Source: Litsea cubeba
Lineage: Eukaryota; Streptophyta; Magnoliopsida; Laurales; Lauraceae
Assembly: GCA_012931725.1 (NCBI GenBank)
Contig: CM022948.1
Location: 112,259,801-112,323,800 of the forward strand
Length of the DNA stretch: 64,000 bases
Reading direction: 5' to 3'
Shown piece after piece: positions 47,001 to 55,265 of this stretch (the stretch's first letter is position 1; the number at the start of each line of letters is the position of its first letter). The notes beneath the pieces are model-generated. The model was not told the DNA's origin, searched no databases, and worked only from the letters and a program-made list of their open reading frames with translations. The position numbers were made by a program, and so were the translations under genes.

Positions 47001-49855
47001 GAATCATGTATTTGAAGCTCACTAGAAAGTTCTGGTAAGAAAGTTGTACTCGAGTAAGGAGGCCTAGGAATGTGATCTGGAACGGGAAGGCGTCCAGATA
47101 CCTTTCCACGCCTTAAAGGTGGCCTTTTCCTTACTTTAACAGTGCTCCGAAGCTCACGCTCCCTGCAAGTGAACAAGACAATATTAGCACCAGATGTTAC
47201 TAGTATAGTTCTGTGGCCTAACTAAAACATATATAAATGTCCATTTACCTGGACCAATAACTTCCACTGTTCCACATAAGAAGATACTGGACTGCTGGTA
47301 GATGGGAAATAAAATAAACAAATGCAAGCCTACTGATCAAAAACACTAATGGAAGCCAACAGAGGCACGCAAGTGATATTATGCCAGTGGTTGCAACAGC
47401 CTGCAATCAGGTGGCTCTGATACTCCATATTTCTGCAGTGCAGAGGGTGCATTTGCTTATTTAAAGAAGCATTCATGGGAGGAATTTAAATCCACCAGAA
47501 CCTTCCCTTCATTTGAGGTGTTACTGGAAATGAACTGATTGCCAGTTTCAGGAGGAGAAAACATAAAAGCAGAAGCCTGCCTGGTACAGTTTCCACCAGC
47601 TTTCAATCCACATAAAGCCCTTATGCCCCGCTTAGCCCAGTTATTGCTATGCATCCAGGTATCTAGACACACCAAAGAGTGCAATGTATTCTTGAAAAAT
47701 CTCCAATGTGGGTTCCATTTCCTCAATGCAAACCGTTGGACCGGACTGATTCCCTCTCCCCACCCCTGCCCCTCACACCCCGAGTACACTGATTTGGAGT
47801 GTGCTAAAAATATAACACTCATCAAAGTTACATTCACTGTTGGATTTAAATGATGCAGACCATGTAATTAACTCAAGGATCTACCCATTTTCATCTGCAC
47901 TCACAATTGCAACAGTAAGTATCACTTTGATCAAAGTTATACTTGGGCAATGGCATGTCTAGTCAGTAGGTGAGGTATTCACCTAACAATTCGGATTGAG
48001 CAAAGTGAACCATAGAGAAGATGTCCATAATATACTGCACAGTGGTGCATCTGGATTCTGGATCCCTGGATAATCTCTAATGTTTGAAAATGCATATTTC
48101 AAATTACAACAATAATACGAACCTGAAATGAATTGACAAGATATTGAGAGATATCAGGTTACTTCTTTTTACATTTATAAAACTATGAGCTTTAGGTCCT
48201 CTCTTGGTATTAGTACTACATTTACATACCTCATAATTCGCATAGCCTCCCCTATCCCTATTAAGCTTCTTGAAACAATTACACCACGCTTGGATATATG
48301 CCTGCTCCCTGAAATATACATAAGATGACATACATTAAACCTAAAAATAACATTTCTATTGTGTGACTTTGGTTATTTATCGCCTCTTGAACTTGTTTTT
48401 TCTTTTTGTTCTGGGCTTCCTGATCCATTTGGGTATATTATAATCACTTGGTTGTGCAGCTATTGACAATGCATAAAAAATATAAAAATAAAGAAACTCA
48501 AGAAATCCGTAGGCCAAAGCAGAGAGCTAGAGACTTACTTAGTATCGCTTTGAGGAAACTTCTATGGCTCCCTTCTCATGTCCTCGTGATAAATGACAAA
48601 CTTAAAGCTGTCCTAGATTATTGTCAGACCCGTACACTTCCATATGCTTAAAGTTACCGCATTTTCATGAATGGAACCAAAATGGCAATAATGCAGGTAC
48701 ATGGTAGTAGTGTTACATGCATAGAGTATAGAGTATAGACACTTCACACTCAAATGGGACTGTTTAACATTTCCCATTGGATTCCATTATTCTCCAAACT
48801 CTAACAATTTCTGCATGTTTCTATCAGGCCAGATGTGATGCATGCTCTCTATTGATCACCTATAATTTGGAAACCATGGGCTCACATCCTTGTTTCCTTG
48901 TGAGCATGCCCAAAGACATCCTTTTTGGGCATCATAGTGAAACAGGAAAATATGATAAAGTCAAAATCAATCTTAAATCGATGCAGAAGAAACCATATTT
49001 GTAAAATTGTTCTGACTTGCCTGAGGATGAATTAATTCGACTATACAGGTCACCCATAAAGAGAGTCAAATGAGTTTATAACCGAGTACTAGGTTAGACT
49101 CGCATAAGTTACTCAACTCGACGACCTCCCAGTTCAAGTTGATTTTTCAAGTTTTCAAAAAAACCGAAACCCGACTAACCGATATCAACTAAAACACCTT
49201 TTCACTCATCACTATCAACTAAACAAAAATTCCACACAGCATTTGTATGACTTGCCATAACAAAATCAATCAAATTGCAATCAGCTAATCATAGTTACTT
49301 CACTTAGGGCTTATTTGTAGGCACCTAATAGTCCACATTGGAATCCCTATCCAAAGTTGTTCTCCATTTGATTTAGCCAAGAAAACAGAACTAAAAAAGG
49401 GGGGGTGTTCTACTGAATCCCCATTTGGCACCTTATTTTAACTGGTATCAAACTCCTACTATTCCTAAGCAATGCCTTTCTATAAAAGGGTCTAAAAATG
49501 AAGGACTAGAGCTGAGAATTCACAAAGGGACCATAAAAAAATAAATAAATAAATAAATCCCCTTTTTTATAGCAAATAATTGCACATTCATCACCCTAGT
49601 AAACTAAATCCTAGTTGAAACGATATCCTTCACTCATCACATCGTTAACACTCCTTCAATAGAACCCACTTCACCATGAATTCATAGGAATTGAATACGA
49701 AGTAATCAGAGGGGTGGTGCTTGTTGCATACCTGGAAGATGAGATGGTGAGAAAGTGAGCTGGGAGCCCGCGAAGGAAGAAGAAGAAGAAGATAATGAAT
49801 TCTCGGTAAAGGAAGAGGAGAGGGAGAGAGAAGCAACATAAGCAGTAGAAGCCAT
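30237..49855 (-). CDS. Methionine aminopeptidase type 1-like protein, plastid-directed; predicted metal-site-deficient pseudoenzyme (363 aa, ten exons)
   Basis: Closest by memory to plant MAP1B. Exons in coding order: 49855-49732, 48308-48230, 47162-46925, 42311-42150, 41733-41692, 37469-37398, 35136-35057, 32883-32786, 31527-31480, 30385-30237. All introns are GT-AG and phases agree through to TAA. Residues 1-45 are Ser/Ala-rich, a plastid or mitochondrial transit peptide. Family blocks follow: PPLRRGKVSGRLPVPDHIPR, SPLGHGGFPKSIYTSVNECM, CHGIPD (His192), RFVGHGIGTILHSEP (His283, His290), GQTFTIEP (Glu315), WDDNWTTLTADGSLAAQ. Active enzymes bind two metals through Asp, Asp, His, Glu, Glu (E. 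coli 97, 108, 171, 204, 235). Here the positions read Gly209 (INIGV), Ala220 (YHGATAKTF), His283, Glu315, Ser346 (QFSHT), with spacing kept. Hydrolysis of N-terminal Met is thus unlikely. Length is normal for the family. The alternative is a recently decayed paralogue. Confidence 0.9.
32540..32706 (-). mobile_element. Au-like SINE in intron 8 of the methionine aminopeptidase-like gene
   Basis: On the minus strand it starts GGGGTCATTGCTTTGGTACA, with A-box-like TGGTACAATGGTAAAGG and B-box-like GGTTCGAGAC. It continues with CAAATTTGCCAAATGTTAGG, GGACCCTCCCAGGACTC and GGTGGGACTCTTAGGGG, the order and wording of the widespread plant Au SINE. Flanks ATGAGTCATGTT (after 32708) and ATGAATCATATT (before 32540) look like an aged target duplication. 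Confidence 0.75.
32715..32762 (+). repeat. GTT/ATT trinucleotide microsatellite
   Basis: Runs of TTG and TTA triplets lie 24 bp beyond the exon 8 donor of the minus-strand gene. Confidence 0.85.
34985..35037 (+). repeat. (GA)n microsatellite, about 26 units, next to a splice donor
   Basis: An uninterrupted GA run. Read on the minus strand it is a (CT)n tract starting about 20 bases downstream of the 5' splice site of exon 7 (donor at 35056). Confidence 0.95.
35380..36975 (+). pseudogene. Decayed L1-type LINE (ORF2 fragments, RNase H remnant) in intron 6
   Basis: Broken plus-strand frames recall plant LINE ORF2: SPLSRFKIMWTEEDFIEKVS near 35456-35515 (upstream of the reverse transcriptase domain), then near 36725-36820 HRNANEKADSLVTARLEME, like the end of an RNase H domain. 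A 3' end with AATACATTTACAGCTATCGA and an A-rich tail follows near 36940-36975. Large internal parts are missing, with many stops. Antisense to the host gene. Confidence 0.7.
38002..38864 (+). pseudogene. 5'-truncated L1-type LINE with RNase H domain and target duplication, in intron 5
   Basis: AAATAGCGGGAAAGAGA occurs at 38002-38018 and 38848-38864, flanking an 829-bp insert that ends in an A run. The open frame 38041-38637 encodes the end of a plant LINE ORF2: LWSIWKERNDRIF, then a ribonuclease H-like domain with CHVDGAAKGKPGLAGIGGVL, SNEGEVLAILEAL and VESDSTNAISWV. After a stop at 38635-38637 the frame goes on with SRLANEMADCLAKQGVDRS. One stop and 5' truncation show it is dead, but it is fairly young. 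Antisense to the host gene. Confidence 0.9.
40466..41441. mobile_element. About 1 kb foldback element with a central palindromic array, in intron 5
   Basis: The left end (AATAAAATTTTTCAAACACAA, about 40470) and right end (TTGTGTTTGAAAAGAAAATT, about 41412) are inverted matches. Inner arms are CT-rich on the left (CATCCTCATCTCTTTCTTCC) and GA-rich on the right (GAAGATGAGCTTGTGTGTG), roughly symmetric about 40969. Plus- and minus-strand ORFs across the centre are mirror products of the palindrome, not genes. Target duplication not identified; superfamily unknown. Confidence 0.65.
40908..41030. repeat. Hairpin array: eight alternating TGTTCGG/CCGAACA heptamers at 16-17 bp spacing
   Basis: TGTTCGG starts at 40908, 40941, 40974 and 41007; CCGAACA starts at 40925, 40958, 40991 and 41024. 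Start-to-start distances run 17, 16, 17, 16, 17, 16, 17. The spacers also pair across the centre, so the whole 123 bp folds as one near-perfect hairpin with smaller nested hairpins. Confidence 0.95.
44845..46130 (+). pseudogene. Decayed L1-type LINE (zinc-binding region and RNase H) with target duplication, in intron 3
   Basis: AATGTAAAAAACTC (44845-44858) and AATGTAAAGAACTC (46117-46130) flank about 1.26 kb. Plus-strand fragments recall the zinc-binding domain after plant LINE reverse transcriptases (HIWNLKAPPQVLAFG, CHLCLADRESIDRHLLSCKA), then LWTSFLDVIWTSWKERNARF, then RNase H pieces (SDNRAEMQVIGLSEA, VDGEFIMCHQVGLR, VKRSANSVAEKF). AATAAAATCTTCATG near the 3' end is followed by an A-rich tail. 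Several frame breaks. Antisense to the host gene. Confidence 0.82.
46203..46705 (-). mobile_element. Solo LTR with 5-bp target duplication, in intron 3
   Basis: The 503-bp unit reads TGTTGGCATTTG to CATCCTTCA on the minus strand (TG...CA ends) and is flanked on both sides by GAGCC (46198-46202 and 46706-46710). A TATA-like CTATATATAGAC lies midway at about 46475-46464. No internal retrotransposon sequence adjoins it. Its transcription direction is the same as the host gene. Confidence 0.85.
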
Positions 49856-50316
49856 GAGCGTCTCGTCTCTTTTCAAGCTATTAAGCTAAAAGAGAGAGTG
49901 AAAGAAAAACGAGAGAGGATAACGTTGCCGGCAAGAAAAATGATATAATTTGGACAAATCACTTGCCCTCTTTAACATTTTGGTATTTGTGGGACTTAGG
50001 GCTGTCAATGGGTCCAATTTGGGCCGGACCCAGATAAGCCATGTCTGGGTCCCAATCAGGAATTTTTTTTTTTTTTGGTATAAGGGCCCCAGTAAGGATT
50101 GAAGTGCCCTCGAAGGTCCAAAACGAACCCAAAGTCCCTGACCCTCAGCCTGAGTGAGGCCATCTGATGTTCTTTTATAGGCCTGAGTCCATCAAAGGCC
50201 CATCCACAGTGATATAGATCTCTATTGAAATAAAAGATAGAGTTGCTATAGGCATTTTATTGAAAGAAATGGTATACATTTTAACATATGCTTTTATATA
50301 TATATATATATATATA
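49856..50316. other. Upstream region of the methionine aminopeptidase-like gene
   Basis: Leader and promoter of the minus-strand gene lie from 49856 upward; CT-rich on the coding strand. From about 50000 it passes into decayed GGGTCCAATTTGGGCC type repeat DNA. No clear TATA box identified. Confidence 0.4.
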
Positions 50317-50560
50317 GAGGCCAGCTTCCCTAAGTTCAAGTTTAAGATAAGGTAAGTTCAAGTGTGTGGTGGGGCCCACTTAGGGACCCACATGGGGATG
50401 GGGGTGTGGGAAATTTTAAGGACTCCCTAGGATCTTCCTCCCTACAAAAAATCAGCCTCAACCGTAATTTATATCATCTCCATATGGGCCCAAGAGTTTA
50501 ATGGTCAACAATCCATTCGAAATTCTCTCCCTAAGCTCGAGCTTAGGGGAACCTTGGCTC
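50317..50560. mobile_element. MITE inserted in a TA repeat
   Basis: The left end GAGGCCAGCTTCCCTAAGTT and the right end, whose complement is GAGCCAAGGTTCCCCTAAGC, form terminal inverted repeats of about 30 bp. TA runs adjoin both ends, so the target site was probably TA within a microsatellite. 244 bp, no ORF. Confidence 0.78.

Positions 50561-50609
<49 letters not shown>
50561..50609 (+). repeat. (TA)n(TG)n microsatellite
   Basis: A TA run passing into GTGTGT, directly abutting the MITE at 50317-50560. Confidence 0.9.
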
Positions 50610-51111
50610 CCAGTTCTATCAATAATGTATGATTGGTGTCCTGCAAGATGGGATCCCAAGGAGAGAGTGTGGTTTGACGACTGGGACTGAGTTGGCCCAT
50701 TGGGCCTGTTGAACACTCTGAATCTTTAGTCATTTGATCCTTTTGAAAGCCCTACTCTATGTTCATCTGTTCGTCCTGTGGGACCATCATGATTGAAGAT
50801 TTTAAAATCCAAAACAATTTAGAAAAAAGCTATAGTAGAACCCTTGTAAATGTAAATATCATTAAACTGGAAAAAAAATGCGGTAAAGTTTATGGGCCTG
50901 GTAGCCTCCCAGGTAAGAATGGGACGGGTCTGTTTCTTTTCTGAAATTCAGAGAGTTCATGTATAGAGAATTTCTGAATTCATAGATATAGTAGGATTTT
51001 CTGAATTCGCTATAGTAGGACTTCCAAATCCTCCCTTGTACATGAGCATCTAGAAGTTTCAAGAGGCTAGAATTCTAAGAATACCAGAGGTCATTTGAAA
51101 CCTTTTAGGTG
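50610..51111. other. Intergenic, no gene
   Basis: No supportable feature. A short inverted pair around AGAGAATTTCTGAATTC and GATTTTCTGAATTC lies near 50965-51010. Confidence 0.4.
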
Positions 51112-51417
51112 TAGGGGTGCTCATGGGCCAGGCCAGCCAAGCGCGTTCTAGGCCTAGCCCGCTTTGAGCCGGGCTTGGATTAAGTGATGGGAAGCCCATA
51201 GCCTGGCCCATCCCATATTGTGTAAGAAATGCATGTGATTTTAATTTAATTAGTGCTCTAATGCACACCAAAGTGATAAAAAGCCCAGTTCAGCCGGGCC
51301 CAATTGATTAAATGGGCGGACTCGGGCCTAACTTTGGCCCGCATCGGGCCAAGGCCAGTTTTTCTAAAGTCAGGCCATGCATTGGATATGCATTAGCCCG
51401 GCCCATGAACACCCCTA
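51112..51417. mobile_element. Short nonautonomous hAT-like element
   Basis: Ends TAGGGGTGCTCATGGGCC and GGCCCATGAACACCCCTA are inverted matches over 18 bp with one mismatch. The flanking octamers TTTAGGTG (51104-51111) and TTTAGTTG (51418-51425) differ at one position, as for an 8-bp hAT target duplication. The interior has GGCCCA and GCCGGGC words. 306 bp, no ORF. Confidence 0.85.
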
Positions 51418-51425
51418 TTTAGTTG

Positions 51426-52640
51426 GTTAGAAATTTGGAATTCTTATGAAAAATATTGCATTTATAAATGCCAAGGTACAAACCATCACATTATGTCATG
51501 AATTCTCCTTTTGTGCCCGGAATCTCCTCTCAGCCTTCTAAATCCCGCTTCGAAAACGACGATCGGCGTTTTTTATGCGGAACTGTCCTCAGAGCGCAAT
51601 TTAGTCATTTCGGAGCGCGGTTCAAGCGAATATAGAGCAAACCATGTGGAATCTTTGGTTTTTTGTGCATTTTTCTTTTTTGTAAGCTTGACATTTATCT
51701 TTTGAATGAAGAAACTTCTTCTGACTTATTAATTATTACCTATTTTATGTGATCAATTTGTAAAGTTAGATTTTTTTTCTCCATTTTTTTATACTTGAAT
51801 ATATGGATAAGATATATTTGTGTCCATTAATTAATTATTTACATCCATTAGTCAATTGTTTATAAACTCACAAGCACTATGTTGTATAGGCACTATAAAA
51901 ATATAATTATTTTGAAATTTAGCATTTCGATGCTCCCTCTCCTACTCCGTGCCCTGTTGCGCTTAGAATTCTCCTGCACACCAAATTCTTGACCGAAGTT
52001 CTAATAAAGAAATAAGCCTTGGATGTTGCAAGTGTCTCATCTAAGATCATAAAAAGAACATGCGTTGCGGAGGAAAGGATTAGGAGAGGGAGAAAAAAAT
52101 AAATCAAGGGGGTCAAAGGGTATAGTAGACCCTACCCTTCTTAAATAAGGGTATCACAAAGTGCGTTATGATAAGATCACAAACCACAATATTATCATCA
52201 ATTGTGAATTAGGGCAATATTTCTTTTAATTGGTTTTGAATTGCTAGGATTTCTAAGAATGTTATCACATGGACGAAAACAACAAGAAAGCCTTATGCAA
52301 ACAATATATGGGTTTTCTAAACGAGTTCTATTGAAAAACATCCCTGGAACCAAAATAAAAAATAAAAAAGAGCTAATACCACAACACTTGCATATAAATT
52401 GCTTTGACTTTAAGAATGAGAAACTCCATCTCCAGGTTCTCTTGAACATTTTGATAAATTGTGATCGCCCATCTTAACGCAATAAAATGAACTCCAGAGA
52501 TATTATAGCCCATCTGCATTTTATGTGTTATCTTACCTTAGCTCTTTACCCTTTCAACACTCCTTCCACAATATGAATTCTTAGTTTGGGCCCATTTGAG
52601 TTACCAGAAGAAGAATTTGTTGGAGAGTGTGCGAATTCCC
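51426..52640. other. Intergenic, no gene
   Basis: Short ORFs at 51511-51705, 51919-52116 and 52241-52477 lack any recognisable motif. Confidence 0.4.
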
Positions 52641-52729
52641 TATCTGGACAAGTTACATCTGGGATGCAATTGCATTATCTAGACAAGTTACATCTGGGCA
52701 GCAATTGCTCTATCTAGACAAGTTACATC
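52641..52729 (+). repeat. 35-bp tandem repeat, about 2.5 copies
   Basis: Units starting TATCTGGACAAGTTACATC or TATCTAGACAAGTTACATC begin at 52641, 52676 and 52711. Confidence 0.9.
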
Positions 52730-52999
52730 GGCCTTGATAGGCTGCATATTGTACTGAATTAGTATTGTATCTTGGCACTTTCAGGATTCAAAACGAGGAC
52801 ACAAAGCTGGTTGTGAAATTTTTTTTATGGGAAAAGGCTTAAAGTTTCTCATCCTTTTAGAGATATGAGATTAAGAGTCAATTAAGCATGAGGAGTGACA
52901 AAAATAGACTTTTAAATATACTTCAAATTCAAGTTTCACTTCTACTTTCATTCGTGGTATATTTTAATCTTGGATTTGCCGTTTAGATTAATATATATA

Positions 53000-53380
53000 G
53001 GGAAATATTTAAGTGAGAACTAGTTCTCATATATTATATGAGAACTTTTTTGCAGGGCCCAACTAGCTACCCATCCAAACCTAGCAACCAATAGGAAAGC
53101 CCCTGATAGTTACTAATCCCAAGGATTGGTACACATCCGAATGGGCTGAACCGTTGGATCAAGGGTTAAATATTTTTTTTGAATATTAACCCATTAAACT
53201 TGTGGGCCACGGATGAAGGGGTTAGGGGCATGAGTTTGGAGTAAAACTTGATACTTGGGGTAGTCTCATATAGATAATTTCATCCCCCCTGGTTCCATCC
53301 CCAAATGAGGCCCACAATTGGGCCCCATAAAAAAGTACTCATATAATATGTGAGAATTAGTTCTCACCTGAATATTACCC
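53000..53380. mobile_element. MITE with about 46-bp inverted ends, TA-flanked, relative of the 4482/24423 family
   Basis: The left arm GGGAAATATTTAAGTGAGAA and CTAGTTCTCATATATTATAT are mirrored on the right (complement GGGTAATATTCAGGTGAGAA). Flanks are ATATATA runs. The outermost 16 bases (GGGAAATATTYAAGTG) match those of the MITEs at 4482 and 24423, though the interior differs. Confidence 0.85.
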
Positions 53381-53479
53381 ATATATATACTAGCACAATA
53401 ATATGGGTATGATCTATGTGGTTAGGGTCTCCGCTACATCTAACTATTTCTGTCATTTTTTTCAAAAATAATTGTGTAT

Positions 53480-53585
53480 TAGTATTGTGTGGTGTAGATG
53501 TGTAGTGATTGAGATAGTTATTTTAAAACGCAACAGATTATGAGCTCGAGTTTCATCACCTGCACATGAATAAAAAAATCCTTAA
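53480..53585 (+). repeat. Possible tRNA-derived SINE fragment
   Basis: GTGTAGTGATTGAGATAG resembles a degenerate A box and GAGCTCGAGTTTCATC a degenerate B box. Tail boundaries are unclear. Confidence 0.3.
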
Positions 53586-53589
53586 TTTT

Positions 53590-55265
53590 AATATATTACT
53601 AGCAACAACGCCCTGTGCTTAACCCGGGGCAAAAAATAAGATATTACATTTTGAATTTATGAGATATCAAAATTAATTATAAACATATAAGAATACACAT
53701 GCATATTTATATAAAAACAGTCAATACATCTTCAATCACAAATACAAGTAGTCAACATCAATAATAAACTATTATAAAGATAATGCTTAAAAATCCATTC
53801 AACAACAACATAAAAATAATAATAACGGCAATAATTACTAAAGAAGATATAGAAAAGCGAATTTGTTAATATATACAATATTAGTAATATGAAATGCATT
53901 CAAGTTTTTGTTACCCCATTGCACCTTAAACCACTTTATATTTTTTCTGCACATTTATATAAAAGGATAATATATTGGATTGCTAAGGTGGCACCCTCCA
54001 CAACCCACCAACAAAGGCCCGTGCTAAGCCCTAAAAAAAATAAAAAAATGTTAAAATTTAAGAATTCTTTTGAAATATTGTTAAGATAAAATAAATATAA
54101 AATAAGTTTTTTTATTATCTTTGAATATTAAAAAAATTTCTATGTATGAAAATAAATATAAAATGAAGTGAATTTACATAACACGACGACCCCTTGAATT
54201 TAAAGGCATCGAACATTACGACCATCTCATTTATGAATATATTATATATATACACACATCCAGATCATATATCCATAAAATAAGTCTTACTATTTTCAAA
54301 TAAAATAAAATAAAATGTCCCACCATTTAAGGATCATGTGAGGGGAAGTATATATATTTAATATACATGCTCACATGGGCTGGTTCTTTGGGCCCTCAAA
54401 TGCTAGTATTTAACAAATTAAAGTTGGATGGTGACCCAATGCCATGTGAAAGTAAAACCATGTAAAAAATATACCTACATGCCACCTACCAAGTTGGAAT
54501 TTTAAATAAAGCCCAACCCAAGAACAAAGAGAAAAAAAAAGAATAAAAAAAAATAAAATATATGTTTACAAGGGCCGATCTGGGCTGGGTCTTTGGGCCC
54601 TAAAGTGCTAGTCTTTAATAAACCAAAGCTTGATAGTGACCCAATGCCGAGTGAAAGTAAGCCCATGTATAAAAATATACATAATTGCTACCTACCAAGT
54701 TGGAGTTTTAAACAAAGCCCAGCCCACCAATACACAAGAAAAAGAATAAATAAACCGTATATATCTTTACACGGGATGAGTTTGGCTGGGTCTTCGGGCC
54801 CTCAAGTGCAAGTCTTTAATAAAGCAAAGACTGATGGTAAACCAATGCCATGTGAAAGTAATTAATAAAGGAATATTAGGGGGATGAGAGATATTAGGGT
54901 AGACTTAGAGGGAGAGATATTAGGAGGATGATAGATTTTAGAGAAGTATTAGAGAGAAAGATTTTAGGAACGTATAATTGCTTGATTAATTGCTTGATGA
55001 GAGATTTTAGGGAAGTACAGAGGGAGAGATTTTAGGAATGTACATTTGCTTGATGAGGGGGAGATATTTTAGGAGATTGAGAAAGACATCAAGCAAGGCC
55101 CCACGTGAAAGGCAAAGGCTCTCTCACTATTTTTTAAGTGATTTTTGTTAAAGGAGAATAATTAGGTGCTGAGGTGGCACCCCTCACAGCCCACCTCTCC
55201 CTTTATGAAAGGAGAGACTTTTTAGGGATGATCTGGCACCACCTTCCCCTTTATTTTAATATATA
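53590..55265. mobile_element. Composite repeat-rich block, class uncertain
   Basis: It begins at TTTTAATATATTACTAGC with AACGCCCTGTGCTTAACCCG and ends near CCCTTTATTTTAATATATAT. GGTGGCACCCTCCACAACCC (53988) has a relative at 55160 (GGTGGCACCCCTCACAGCCC). It contains a 205-bp tandem array and an irregular GAGAGATTTTAGG array (about 54870-55075). The pattern recalls old nonautonomous elements common in plants, but I could not place it. Confidence 0.35.
54368..54868 (+). repeat. Tandem array, three copies of about 200-205 bp (third incomplete)
   Basis: The shared word GGGCCCTCAAATGCTAG (variants) recurs at about 54390, 54595 and 54796. Each is followed by GACCCAATGCCATGTGAAAG, and the first two by ACCTACCAAGTTGGA and AAAGCCCAACCCA forms. 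No ORF is conserved between copies. Confidence 0.85.

Noticed and set aside
47457..47853. Overlapping ORFs of 126 and 104 codons on opposite strands
   Set aside because: Located in intron 2 of the methionine aminopeptidase-like gene, no motif on either strand.
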